DNA from: Absidia repens
Lineage: Eukaryota > Mucoromycota > Mucoromycetes > Mucorales > Cunninghamellaceae
Length of the DNA stretch: 64,000 nucleotides
Reading direction: 5' to 3'
NCBI GenBank assembly: GCA_002105175.1
Contig: MCGE01000036.1
Location: forward strand, 186,001-250,000
Positions within the stretch are counted from its first letter, which is position 1. The number at the start of each line of letters is the position of its first letter. The notes beneath the pieces were generated by a model that was not told the origin of the DNA, ran no database searches, and saw only the letters and a list, made by a program, of their open reading frames with translations. This document shows positions 35,276 to 46,782 of the stretch, in pieces. Position numbers and translations under genes: made by a program.

Positions 35276-35537
35276 TTTACCACCTCGTGGCCCGCATCAA
35301 ATCTGTGTGACCAATTTGCCCCTTGCTACTACCAGTCAAGGTTTGTTGGATCTCTTTGTCCATGTACGCCCTGTGTTAAGGACGGAAATCTTATGGTATC
35401 AAGGTCAACCTCGTGGTGAAGGACTTGTGCGCTTTGAAGATCCAGAATTGCCGAAACAAGCCATCGAACGATTCAATGGGTATCTCTATGGTGGACAGGA
35501 ATTGACCATTTATCTTGATAATGGCGCTGAAGAATAG
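35276..35537 (+). pseudogene. 5'-truncated RRM fragment
   Basis: Equivalent to 25250-25511: it encodes the third RRM only (PPRGPHQICVTNLPL ... GEGLVRF ... YLDNGAEE stop). The upstream exons, two other RRMs and the promoter are absent. A 99-codon frame opens at 35238 by chance through the junction. Substitutions are few and the frame is open, so the duplication is fairly recent, but I doubt it is expressed as a functional protein. Confidence 0.75.
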
Positions 35538-35861
35538 GGCTTTCTCTCTCTCTCTGTGTGTGTGGGGGGACGTGAAACCTGGGTGTATATATGACTTCAG
35601 TTTAGCTTGGTTTAGTTAGCGGACCCTTTTTTTTAACCTTAGTAGTATTAGTATCAGCGTTATTATTGAGATTAGTTGAAAGTTTGACTTTTAGCAATCT
35701 CTGTGCACATATCTTTAGTTTTAGTAAAATGTATCAAAATATTTTTTTTCTTTGTTTGTTTCAATAAAAACAACCCTTCTGTGTTAATTGTATATATGAT
35801 AAACAATTTTTTCATACACAACAATAAAAACAAAAAAAAATACTCTTATTTCACATCCCGC

Positions 35862-36160
35862 CCACGTGTAGAATTATTTTTTCTTCCCCAATTTTTTTTT
35901 TTTTTTACCTCTCTCTTTCATCATTCCACTTCTTCGAGGTTATGTTGGACTTAGATTAGTGTCAGGACTGGTTTAGAAGCGGTTTCGACTCAGGGATGAC
36001 AAGATACATGGGGAAACCCTTTCACTTTGGATTCAGGATTTAGAGCCATCATCAGTTGGCTTTTTCGAGCCTTCATTAGCTTAGTTTAGTGTTAGTCTGT
36101 CAATCGGTTGAATATATATGTTTACATACCTGAATAAAACATGATGTTTATTTTCACTTG
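35862..36160 (+). repeat. SINE-like dispersed repeat, copy 4
   Basis: It starts at CATCCCGCCCACGTG, continues through a poly-T spacer, CTCTTTCATCATTCC and GTTATGTTGGACTTAGATTAG, the core ATGGGGAAACCCTTTCAC and TAGTTTAGTGTTAGTC, and ends AATAAAACATGATGTTTA. In unit 1 only the CATCCCGCCCACGTG head remains, fused to poly-T, so the two units document a deletion (or late gain) between poly-T tracts. Confidence 0.65.
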
Positions 36161-37567
36161 ACTCGATGAAAAAATATCCCAATGGTTTTTATCATGTCAT
36201 ATGCAAGAGATCCATTTTTTTCTTCTTCCTCCATCCCTCTTCATTAGCAATGCACTTACTGAAGTCATTATCCAATATATTGGCTTTTATTTCAGCTTGT
36301 ACCTTTAGATTATTATTGACTATTTTATTCGTCCTCCTCATGTATTCTATCTTTTCTTGTTACAAAAAATCGCTCTTCCCTCTCTCATCGTCTACCATAT
36401 CGTTTCAATAAAATTATATGCTTTTTGTATTAGCCATCCTGTGGCGTATTTTATAGTAACACAAAAGTGTTTGCTATATCGCTTTTTTGTGTGTACCCTA
36501 TGTGCTTTTTCAGTTCATCCCACTATGATTTTTTTTTTTTTTTTGGAAGCGGAGGAAAATGGGATTGTCTACGTTTTGCTTGTTTCGTTTATCTTAAGAG
36601 TCGTTTTAATTAATGCTTATATTAATATAATCTTCTTTAGTATCTCATATATAGTGGTTATATAAGTTATTATTAGTATTTTTTAATATTTCTTCATTTA
36701 TGCCATTAGTCAGTTTATATCATATACGTGATGGGGAAATGCTACAGCGTTGATGGAAGGGCATTTACCAGACATGTCATGGGTATGACCTTGGAGACCA
36801 CAATTGAATATACATCAGGATGTTATTGAATTAAGTTTGCTTCTTTCTTTGATGGTTTAAGGTAAGTAGTATAATATGCATTTCAATCTATTGCATGTCT
36901 TCTCTCTCTCTCTTGCATCACGAATTTTATTCAAAGACCGATCATCCAATACCTTTTTTTTCTCTCCATCTTATGGCCGTAACTTTGATGGAGAAAATAA
37001 ACTGGATATGTATAGCATCAAAAGGATATACCGTCTAGTATAGATGACACTGGCGGCACGACTAACGTGGGTTATCTATAAATGGTAGAAACAGAAGGAT
37101 AAGGCCGTGTTTCATCCCCCCATACAAAACTAACGTGGGCGGTATTTGAAATGTTTCTGTCTATTGCCACTCAATCAAGAAAAAAAGGAAAAGGAAAAGG
37201 AGATCGTATGATAAATAGGCAGCGCACATCCCCTTCATTTTTGCCCCAAGGAGGTGATTTGACAACATATTCATCGGCAATCACGCGGTCCCGGGCGGCA
37301 TTTAAACCAGCATGTGTTGTCGTCGCTAATGGTACCCACTGTCAAATACCCACACTGTATATTTTTACGACATCTCCTTGACTTGTCGCATTTTCGTTTT
37401 TTGACTTGACACCCAAGGATTTGTCGGGTTATCTAATGTTCATACGCAAAGTATAAAAAAATAAAAAAAAATAAAGATAATGTAAAAAAGACAATTAGAG
37501 ACAAAAAGAGTTTATTACGTGGGATAATAGGAGAAGAAAATCAAATGATCTAAACTGAAGGAGCTAA
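36161..37567. other. Duplicated spacer, no gene
   Basis: 36545-37560 matches 25887-27000. It includes the inverted ACGTGGGCGGTATTTGAA block at 37134. Short open frames here have no family resemblance. Confidence 0.45.
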
Positions 37568-38900
37568 CTAAAAAGTCACTGTAAATCTGGGAACGGAAGT
37601 AAAAGTTGTTTGCTTGAATAATAATGAAGCAAGCGGGGTTTTTATTTTGAGGAACGGGAAAGTATAAAACAAAAATGAACACGGATGATGTTTAGTATAA
37701 GATGAAGGTTTATTTATTGAACAAGGAATATGCATAATAAAAGGTATATAAAAGGTTCCGACTTTATACAGCCTGTACATATAAGTGTAGTCAAGGCCTA
37801 TCGAATACAAATCACATTGGTGTCCTATATAAAATATAACAAGAATAATAAGAGATGAAGGTCGGGTACATATACATTTAAGCGCGCTAATCCTATTTTT
37901 ACCTTCCATCAGCACACCAAACACACGTAAACCAACAAAGGTCAGGCAGTTTTTATGCATCGAGTCTATCGAGTCTTTCAGCATATTGGCCAATTTCAGG
38001 AGATCAGCATCTTCAGTGGAGGCATTGGGAGCTTTCACTTCCATAATGATGATGTTGTTAATGGTAGCTTCCCCCTTGATTGGTATTGACAAATCCGGAA
38101 TCTTGCCACGGAGAGTCGGATCGAATTTTTTTTCTTGATCTTGAAGAGCTAGCCAAAGTCGTTGAACAACTATGCAAAATAAATCATCATTAGTGTATAT
38201 TAGCTACTTTGTAATTAATCGTGCGGTAGTAAATTACCCGTCGATGGTGATATCCCCTTCGTTTTTGAAAAAAAGGCTGATACGATGGGGTCCACTCTGG
38301 CGTTGATAAATGAATCGTCTTTCATGCATTCGACGTTCAAACCATCATATTTCTGGGCACTATTAATAGTAATAATAAACAAGTCAGTATCATCCGATCA
38401 AACATGTAGTCTAATTTTTTTTCTAATTTGAATACATACATATTGTTCAGGAGCTTCGTGATCATTGTTCTTACTGTGGCCAAGTTATCGATGGAGAGCT
38501 GTTGTACCACCTCCAGAACCAAGCCCATGTCCTTTTTTGCCGCTTTTGAGAATCTGTACAGCATGTCCCGTGTTGGCGCAGAGATTTCAGTGGGTGGATA
38601 CATGTCATTCATGGTGCGGATGATGTGTTTCCATTCATTTTTCGTCAAAAAGGTTGGTGTGGGCTTGTCGTTGTCGATGATGAAGATAAAGTTGAGGGCC
38701 ATTCGTTCAGAGATAGTAAGGATATGTTTCTGTGTCGCTTTTTGCAAAACCCGGCGTCGCTGACCCTCTTGTCTTGCTTGATCTATCGCTGGGACAGTTC
38801 TTTCATCCACATTGTACGCTCGACCTGCTTTTGTCGCTGACCCAAGTTTTTGGAGCTAATGAGTAATGACCAAAGCTTTCACGTCTTCAGAGTCGTTCAT
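37568..38900 (-). pseudogene. Uncharacterised gene with PD-(D/E)XK-like motif; one in-frame TAG
   Basis: Four exons (38900-38440, 38359-38238, 38169-37903, 37824-37568) join in frame to 369 codons with GT-AG introns. The only interruption is a TAG at codon 15 (38858-38856). If translation starts at the ATG at 38702 the product has 302 residues and no stop. The C-terminal third reads RGKIPDLSIPIKG ... NNIIIMEVKAPN: a Pro-Asp followed 17 residues later by Glu-x-Lys, the layout of PD-(D/E)XK nuclease folds. It is followed by LKLANMLKDSIDSM and FVGLRVFGVLMEG. The N-terminal part (NEWKHIIRTMNDMYPPT, LEVVQQLSIDN) is unknown to me. Nuclease function is only a motif-based guess. A decayed copy sits at 28.5-29.7 kb. 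Confidence 0.55.
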
Positions 38901-40700
38901 TTAAAATCGGATGCTGGCCGTTGACTTCTCTGTCTGTTTCTTTTTTTTTTTGGGCTGCTGTTTCTATTGGGATTGTTGCTGCTGCTTTTCCTCTTCAAGG
39001 TCCATGTTGTCATACTGATCGCCCCTTTGCTGTTATGTTGCCAAGTAAGATGTCATATTCGTTAAGATTTCCGATCGAATGCCATCATCAGGGTCATCGT
39101 CCGCATCCATTGGATCAACTCCATTTTCAACTACAACATTACTTTTACCATCTTCATAATAAAAGCCGAAGTTCACTTTTATATATTAAAAAGAAAATGG
39201 ACCGTAAGGAAACTCGGCTAACTAACTTTAATTTCTGCTTCTTTGTCCCTCCAACTCACTTTTTCAGACCGAGCCCTGAGCAACGACCGTTGGGTCCCAA
39301 AGCGCTGCCCACCATAGAAGACATCTATCCTTTTTTTTTTTTTCAATCGCTGCCCACTCATAGTGCCAAATCACAGAGTCTTCCATCAAAACCCAAACTT
39401 CAGAAACCCCCTGCCACCAAGTAGTTTCATAATTAATATTATTCTCAACTTTGCTCTTCAATATACCCCACCACAATAAAATACACTGTACTAGCTGTTT
39501 TTTCGCACAAACACATCCCTGTATTCTTTTCTACGCACAAACGTATAGAGCTGGTAGAAGAAGTCTCCATAATACCCTATTCGTTCCTTTTTCATATATA
39601 TATAGACACACTTTTTTTTCTATGCATATCTAAAAAACATTCGATGAAGCTCATCATGTAAACTTACAACAGAGAAGCTTATTATAATAAAAAGAACATC
39701 TTTATTCAGACGTAGATACAAACGATGGCAAACTATTACTAAACTAATGAGTGCTAATCTACTGGCGTTCCCAAATCCTTCATCCAAAATGAAAGGGTTT
39801 CGCCATGATGTTTGTTTTGCGTTTTTTAAAACGCCCCTAATTCAAGTTCTAACGCTAATCCTAGATCACCAATACCCCAATGAGCCTTGCCATCATATCA
39901 TTCAGACTTTCATGAAGGAAAAAAAAATAAAAAAGAAAGAAAAAGAGAGGGAAAAACGAATGGGGGGCCAAAAAAAAAAAAATAGAAAGCAAAATGCGGA
40001 GCCTGAATCATCCAGCTTTTTTTTTTTTTTATGTCCAAAAATCAGGGAGCTGCAAATAAAACTTAAATAAACGGGCAATCGCCATAATTACCATAGCGCA
40101 TAATTCGTTTTATCTTCCAGTAGAAAGGCAGTTGCAACCACTACATAACCAAACTCTAATCTCTCCGACGCATTTCAAGTAAGCTATTATTTCAGCACAC
40201 AAAAAGCCCATTGCCGACGCGCTGAGCACGACGGTTGGGCCCCAAGGGGCTGCCCACCAAAGTGCGAAATGGCGGAGGCTTTAATTCTACCCCATCGAAA
40301 CCCACACTTTAATCCTAAAAACTGTGGCACCCAGTAAATCGAAAGATTTCCAAAAGCTCCAGCGGAGCGCCAGAGCGTTTATTGGTGAAAAAAAAAAAAA
40401 AAAAAAAAAATAGAATAAAAAAGCGCCAAGCTAAAACTAAAAATGCTACAAGACTGGTTGAAAAAATGCGACGACATTCTATTTTCAATTAAAAAGCCGA
40501 TATCAATTTTTTTCAGGGGCGGAGACCAATTTCAAAAAGGGCGACTACTAATGGCGGAAACACTGTGTTGTACAGTGTATGTCGACGATACCCTTAAGTG
40601 TATGACATGAGCCATTGTGCATTATGATGGGCGGACATTGGTGTAACACTGAAACAGCGCTGGGATTGAATGGTCCCTTTTTTTATACTTGGCATATTCG
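38901..40700. other. Spacer upstream of the fourth F-box gene
   Basis: From 39399 it repeats 32256-33500 of unit 1, including a SINE-like copy (39705-40030) and the GCTGAGCACGACGGTTGGGC block (40221). A related GAGCAACGACCGTTGGGTCC block is at 39278. No gene is supported; the open plus frame at 38921-39424 is compositionally odd and crosses unrelated repeats. Confidence 0.45.
39705..40030 (-). repeat. SINE-like dispersed repeat, copy 5
   Basis: Counterpart of copy 3 in unit 2: core CCAAAATGAAAGGGTTTCGC, then CGTTTTTTAAAACGCCCC and purine-rich spacer. Confidence 0.6.
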
Positions 40701-40708
40701 TATAAATT
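40701..40708 (+). promoter_or_regulatory. TATA box of the F-box gene (unit 2)
   Basis: TATAAATT in the same context as at 33505, 56 bp before the start codon. Confidence 0.6.
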
Positions 40709-40756
40709 CAAATGCTGATCTTTTTTTTTTTTTTTCTTTTTTTCCTCTTTCTCAAC

Positions 40757-41959
40757 ATGACCCTATTCGATCAACTGCCAGCCGAAATCTTATCACTTAT
40801 TGTCAACCGCACCGATCGACGAGATCTTTATTCATGCGCATTGATCAACAAAAAATGCAACCGGGCAACGACCCCCTTGTTCTGGAAAACAGTTCATGTA
40901 CGAAGCGAAAGCAAGGCGCGACTCTTTCTCAGGGCACTGGCGGACGCCTCCTCGTCATCTCCTTTGGGACACTATATACGGCACATTGATTTGGGCGATA
41001 TGATGTGGAGCGACATCACGGTTGCGTTTTTGACACAACATGTACATGATTTGAAAGCATTATACATCCGCAACGGCGAATTCATGACCGACCTGGGCTT
41101 TTGTAGCTATTTACCACGCATAGGCACCCATTTGACAACCCTTCATCTCGAACAATGTTACGTGACCTACAGCACCATCACGGCCATCGACCAACACTGT
41201 CGTCCATTGAAAACCCTCGCCCTCATCAACTGCAAGCCATCGTCCCCACCACCCGCCGCCATTGCATTTCTACCCTTGATGCATGCCCATGTGGAACAAT
41301 TCACCTTGGACGTCTCGAAAACGGCCGCGGCTCATATGGACTGGATGGAGGCCTTCGTCGCTACTCTCTTGGCAGGCCTTCCTTGGTTGACACACTTGAC
41401 GGTCTCTGGTAATATGGGCTTCTCCAACGTGCTGGAACGAATAGTGACCGCCTCCGCATTAAGGTGGCCTCGCCTGACGCATTTGAGTCTTGGAGATGAT
41501 AGCGAGCTTGGCGATGCGCCTTTGGTTGCCTTTCTCCATGCTCACCCACACCTCGTCGATGTCCGACTCTGCCACCTCAGCCGCATCACCGACGCCACGC
41601 TGGACGCCATTTCCGTCGTGTTACCGGGCATCACGCATCTGGCCGTTACCCACAGCCATTGTCTCACCGCGCCGCGTCTACGTCAGTTGATCCGGGCATG
41701 TCCGCTGCTTGCGTTTGTCTCCATCGAAGCCTGTGGTCTCTTTTGGTATGACTTTCCCGAACTCTTCCATGACAGCAGGTGCCATCGGCGTGTAGATGAT
41801 GATACGATGGTGCGTCGTTGTGGCCCGCTTCTCTTTATGGAACAATTGGGTCAAGAAAGTCTACATTGTATTCGTCATGCTCCTCATCCTCCCATTGCCC
41901 TGGACGACCACACAAAATCCAACAACAGCAGCAGTAGCAGCAGTGGCCATATTGGTTAG
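40757..41959 (+). CDS. F-box/LRR protein, unit-2 sister of 33559-34830
   Basis: A single exon of 400 residues starting MTLFDQLPAEILSLIVNR. The F-box and LRR order are the same as in the unit-1 gene, with many substitutions and several small indels (for example a shorter linker after LALINCKPSSPP). The LRR surface regions differ (SGNMGFSNVLERIV versus FGHPGFSGVLNRLL), as would be expected if substrate specificity is diverging. The C-terminus lacks the Arg/Gly tail and ends in a six-Ser run plus GHIG. Both frames are intact, so both copies are probably functional. An SCF adaptor role is inferred. Confidence 0.85.
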   Translation: MTLFDQLPAEILSLIVNRTDRRDLYSCALINKKCNRATTPLFWKTVHVRSESKARLFLRALADASSSSPLGHYIRHIDLGDMMWSDITVAFLTQHVHDLKALYIRNGEFMTDLGFCSYLPRIGTHLTTLHLEQCYVTYSTITAIDQHCRPLKTLALINCKPSSPPPAAIAFLPLMHAHVEQFTLDVSKTAAAHMDWMEAFVATLLAGLPWLTHLTVSGNMGFSNVLERIVTASALRWPRLTHLSLGDDSELGDAPLVAFLHAHPHLVDVRLCHLSRITDATLDAISVVLPGITHLAVTHSHCLTAPRLRQLIRACPLLAFVSIEACGLFWYDFPELFHDSRCHRRVDDDTMVRRCGPLLFMEQLGQESLHCIRHAPHPPIALDDHTKSNNSSSSSSGHIG

Positions 41960-41990
41960 GTCTACTTCAATACATTGAAACTCAACAAAC

Positions 41991-42025
<35 letters not shown>

Positions 42026-42724
42026 GACGCATGGATGGGAGGAGGAGGAGGAAAATGGAATGGGCTGCCTTATTGGAGATTGGATTGACTTTTATCGTGG
42101 AACAAAAATGGTGATATGGAAACGTTTGTTTGGATGTTGTGGTATGGATATTTGACTCTTACTTATTCAAGAATATTTAATACGTTGAGTTGGGTCAAAA
42201 GGTGTTTTTCTTTATTGGTTAGTGTAGATATTGTAGCTATTATTTTGCATTTTGACATTTTTTATTAGTTTATTATACCCCGCCCTGTTTTTAATTTATA
42301 TATGTTATATATGGCACTGATTTAATAAAACTTTAACTTTTTGGTTTTGTTGATGCGCTTTATTGTCTGTATCTATATATATATATATATATATATGAAA
42401 AACAAAGGTGTATCTTATTTGAAGGAATATAATATACACTAAAGCTGTGAGTGTAGGATTCACTGTAATAAAAAGTCTGAGAGAGTAGCTTGAAGGTGAC
42501 CGGTGGAGGACAGGACCTAAAGAATGTCTAAAGGCTAATCTAAAGAAAAATTTGTAAAAAGAGCTCTAATATACTGCTCAAAGCTTGAGAAAGTCAAGTA
42601 AAAATTTTTTTTTATCGAAGAATAGAAGGGATCAACACTAATCAAAAGGTATGATGGTAGTAAAAAAGGGATCTCATGAACAAGACATGAGTGAGACTAA
42701 TAAGGCATTTTTCATTGAAGCCAG

Positions 42725-43085
42725 TAGAAAGTGGCATGTTTTATTCAATTGTATATACATACTCTGGGATAGACTAATAATAATAATAAGGTAAGCTATG
42801 CTAATGGACGTTCCTAAAAGGCATGTAATGGTTGTTGTTGTTGTAGATCCTTGATCCAACATGAAAGGGTTTCCCCTTGCATCCTGTAATCCCTGAGCTG
42901 AAACCCCTTCTAAACTATTCCTGAGACTAATATAAGTCTAACATAACCCCGTGAGGGATAAATGGTGAAGAAAAAAAGAAAAAGAAAAGAAAAGAAGAAA
43001 AAGGAAGTTCAACAGGTAAAAATAAAAATCCACGCGTGCGGGATTTGAATCGGTTTCTGAGCTTGGCCGTGTGAGCCACTTTATT
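42725..43085 (-). repeat. SINE-like repeat with tRNA-type promoter boxes, copy 6
   Basis: On the minus strand the element opens with TGGCTCACACGG (A-box-like) and, about 18 bp later, CCGATTCAAATCCCGC (B-box-like). These are the two internal RNA-polymerase-III promoter elements of tRNA-derived SINEs. The body holds GTTATGTTAGACTTATATTAG and the core AAGGGGAAACCCTTTCATG, and the 3' end is AATAAAACATGCCAC. This copy gives the clearest view of the family's head. Confidence 0.7.
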
Positions 43086-43265
43086 TTGTCCATAAAAAGT
43101 TATTTTATTCTCTTAATTCGTGATCACAGTTCATCACATAGTACAATAAAAGAAATTGAAATGATAAAAAAAGTAAAAATAAATATAAAAAAAAAGTAAA
43201 AGCAAAAAAAAAAAAAAATACTACAAATCGAGACAATTGTAATATGATAGTAAACCAAGACATTT

Positions 43266-45397
43266 TTAATATCTTCTCTTAAAAATGACATTGAGATCTT
43301 TTGCTGTCAATACACCAATGCTATTTGTCACTGGGTTCTTTTTATGAATGGAATCTTCTGGTAATCGCCATTCATATTTACGTACTATGATACCAACATC
43401 AAAAAAAAAAGTGTTGTCAGGTTCTTTTCCATACTTTACAAAAAAAAAAAAAAAAAAAAAGAGGCACTTACATAGCGTGGAAAGCATCACACGTTGTTCT
43501 TCCAAACTGAATTGCATTCCAATACACATTCGTTGACCGTTGTAAAAGGGAGACCAGGCCATGGCGCCACCGTCTTTGCTGTTGGCTCCGGATGCTTGCT
43601 GATCGGCCTCACCACCAGCGGCAAAACGAGAGGGGTCGAAGGTTTCAGGATGGTCCCACACTTGAGGATTGTGATGCAAATTATAAATATCGACCAAAAT
43701 GGGTGTTCCCTTTGGAAGATGGACGCCGACCAAATTGGTATCTTCAGCCGTCTCCCGTGGCAAGCCACTGACCACAGGGCTATAGAAGCGCAGGGTTTCC
43801 TTGATCACTTGGTTAAGGTAATCCAATTGCCGGATATCTTCATACGTCGGCAAAACGTCGTAGGGCTCATCACCCAAGATGTCAATGGCTTCCTCGCGTG
43901 CCTTTTGCTGGATCACTGGGTCGCGTGCTAATGCATGGATGGCAAATGCAAGTGCGTTGGCGGTAGTATCATGGCCAGCTATTTTTTTTTTTTAAAAAAA
44001 AAAAATGAGTGAGAAATGCAAATTGTCTCTTTTTGTGTGTGTCTGTATGCGTAAAGAACGTACCCAGGAAAAACACATTCAAGTTGCTTTTAATTTCATC
44101 ATTGGTCAAAATACTGCCACCTTCGGAGAATTCACTTTCCAACATGAGTGTGAGTAGGTCCTTCTCAGCATCATCAGCGGCATCGTGGTGGTTGTCTTGG
44201 ATCTTAGCGTTGTATTTTTCTTGCAACACTTGACGTTTCTTTTCAATGACACCAAGTAGCATGGCATGGAATTGCCCGATGAGTTCAAATTTGCGATGGC
44301 GATCACGAAAGAGCCAACGGAAATGAGTGTCGAGGAATGGCAGAAAGAAAAAGAGAGGCTCCGTTATGGCAACAATAATCTCTTTATATCCAGTGACCCA
44401 CTTGTTGTCTTTATGAAGAATCGCATCAAAGTCAAACCTATTGCATAACAAAGAAATAAAAATAAAAATTTGAATTGCCTTTATTTTTTTTTTATATATA
44501 TACCCAAATCCTGCTTGGCCAATCACATCTTTTGAAATTCGCCCCTCCCCAAAAAAACGTAAACGTTAGAATATATTTTAGGGCAAAGATGATCAATAAA
44601 TTTACCCAAAGTGTATCTTGACATTAATAAGGTCACATCCACAGGCTTCTCGTTGGCTTCATCCACTACCTTGAAAACTTTGTGCCCAAGAGTACCAAAG
44701 AGTTTGAGTGGTTTGCTCTTATGGAAAGCGGGATTTACCAGCTAAATGAAAAAAAAGAAGATATACATCAGAATCTGATAAAAATACAAATACTTATTTT
44801 CCAAGTGTATAAACCTTTCTATGTTTTTTCCATTCATTCTTATCACGGGCAAAAAGAATATTTTTGTCTCCAATAAATTCATGGAATACAGTACCCCTTT
44901 GAGTGGCGAACGAATCCAATTTAGGATAAATATCTACCGTCCCATTCCCCCCCCCAAAAAAAAACAGTAGTAGGATCAGTAGGAGAGTCTATGTGAAAAT
45001 ATCCTTCCTTTTTTTTATTTTTTTTTTTTTTACCCGTTTTTAAAAAAAATTGCTTGGCAGCTTCAGGAGTAGCCACATGTACCGTCCAGCCCAACCGTTC
45101 AGGTTTCAAGTACATGGGACTCCCGTCCAACAGCAATGGAATCGACAATGCCTTGGAAATCACCCCAAGAGGTTGGCTTCGCATTACAGACATGAGAATA
45201 AATTTGAAGTAGTTGACATGAGGAATGTGACGTAACTGGTGCGGAGGATGGATTAATTTTCCAATGGTCTGACGATAAAGAACTACCAAAGAAAGAATAG
45301 CCAAAAGCGCGGATCTAGTTTTTGATCCTGAGGATGATCCCTGAGGAAAACGCTTGCTTATTGTTTTGATAAAGAGATTGAACTTGTCCATAGTCAT
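43266..45397 (-). CDS. Cytochrome P450 monooxygenase, copy 1
   Basis: Seven exons (45397-45034, 44933-44815, 44741-44606, 44528-44504, 44437-44064, 43978-43472, 43384-43266) encode 547 residues. A hydrophobic helix near residues 28-45 fits an ER membrane anchor. P450 marks in order: the C-helix WKKHRK; the I-helix AGHDTTA (340-346), the oxygen-activating motif; ETLR of the K-helix (400-403); FDPSRF (453-458); and the haem loop FYNGQRMCIG (484-493) with the axial Cys491. The family oxidises lipophilic substrates with NADPH and P450 reductase; the substrate is unknown. One exon is only 25 nt. The sister gene at 59640-61816 has identical exon lengths. No reductase or other pathway gene lies beside it except the flavin reductase at 53.0 kb. 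Confidence 0.92.
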
Positions 45398-45923
45398 TTG
45401 AAATTAAAAAAATAAAGAGAAAAAAAAAAAGGGAAAGGGTAGGGTACCTGGTCCTGGTATTTTTATAATGTCCATTTTTTTTTTTTTTTTTGGGATCATA
45501 AATTAAAAAGAAAAGCGGTGGAGGATGGGATGGATGGATGATCGGCGGGATTTGAATGACTTTTCAACAATGCTTCCCCGGATAAATTAGTTCTCGAACA
45601 CCCCCTACATAACTATGCACTGGCCAACCAAAACTTTAAAGTTTGAATCTCAGCTATTTTTACCCCTTTCTTTTTCAGTGTCACATTGAACCTGGCATAG
45701 CGTAGCTGCGGCATGTTTTCTTTGATCATATGCACGGTGACACGCAAAATACACGACATCCTTCCGTATCTTTTATAACTACTGAACACCTTCCTTTCCT
45801 GTTATCGAGTCATCATAATAGTTATTTCAAGGAGAAACTAATTCTACCGCGGTCTACCATAGGCCAATTCATGGGAAGGAACCCATTCAATCGAACAAGG
45901 CACATGATACTGTACAAATTTAT

Positions 45924-45958
<35 letters not shown>

Positions 45959-46782
45959 AAATATATATAATATATATAATATATATCTGAAATTGTTTTG
46001 ATTTTAGTAGATGCAGTTCAAAAATAGGTGTGTGATTGTTGACAAATCCAAGGTCATGTCATATTAGCAATTTACGGCGTGTTAAAAAGTTGAGTAGGAG
46101 GTACTCCCAATGTTTGATTTCTGCATGATTTAATCGTGTCTTGTTTCTTTTTTTTAAAAACAGGGAAGAAAAGGGTTTCGGGCATACTTGTACATAAGGA
46201 TTTACCATAAATTGACAAGGCCGAAAAATGTTTCCTATATGTGCGTAATAAAAAAAAAAGGGGAGCCATTTTAATTCCCCAAAAAGCTCGATTGAAAGAT
46301 AGCGTCGTTAACACACACACAAAATAAATAAAAAATTAATGACTACGATGCCTGTATCCAGAACCCTTCACCCCACCTTCCGCGAATCCCTCTCAATATA
46401 AAATCCACTCAAACTCCAAGAAATAGGTTTCTATCCCAGCATCCTTTAATCATACAAACACACACTCATGTATATATATATATGTATAAACATGTAATAA
46501 TAAACGAGTAGATAATATATGGCAAAAGTAGATTGTTTGCTAATTTTATTGAAGGCAAGAAGCAGTAAGACTATACTGCAGGGAAAGGAAATATTCATAT
46601 AGTTATGCTAAGTACACTCTAACGAACCAAAGAGAGTCAAGCCATTTGTTCAACCCATATATTTATTTATCCATCACTGTGATACTACCGTTGACGTTTC
46701 CAATTGTTCATTTCACATCGTTTAAACTGACCATACTACCGCTACTACTATGATACCGCTACATCAGGAAAAAAGACTCAAG
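45398..46782. other. 5' flank of P450 copy 1
   Basis: It contains a GGCGGGATTTGAATGACTT block (45543, B-box-like on the minus strand), an (AC)n run at 45929-45956 followed by AT repeats, and the about 510 bp absent from the other copy. No gene is supported. Confidence 0.5.

Larger units (their letters stand above)
35276..42384 (+). repeat. Tandem segmental duplication, unit 2
   Basis: Direct copy of unit 1. The left junction joins the 3' flank of the unit-1 F-box gene to a point in the middle of RRM-gene exon 7, which is what a simple tandem duplication would give. Confidence 0.8.
42396..46775 (+). repeat. P450 duplication block, copy 1
   Basis: This block begins ATGAAAAACAAAGGTGTATC and runs through a SINE, the P450 gene and its 5' flank to CTACATCAGGAAAAAA. 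The same order recurs from 54757 to about 62660, interrupted there by about 4 kb of extra DNA. Copy 1 has about 510 bp (45945-46455) that copy 2 lacks, bounded by CACACAC on both sides. Confidence 0.8.

Noticed and set aside
38921..39424. 167-codon plus-strand frame
   Set aside because: It crosses repeats shared with other spacers, has homopolymer-driven Phe runs and no family resemblance or splice context; treated as chance.
43040..43085. Functional tRNA gene
   Set aside because: A- and B-box-like motifs are present but no acceptor stem or anticodon arm can be folded; it fits a SINE head.
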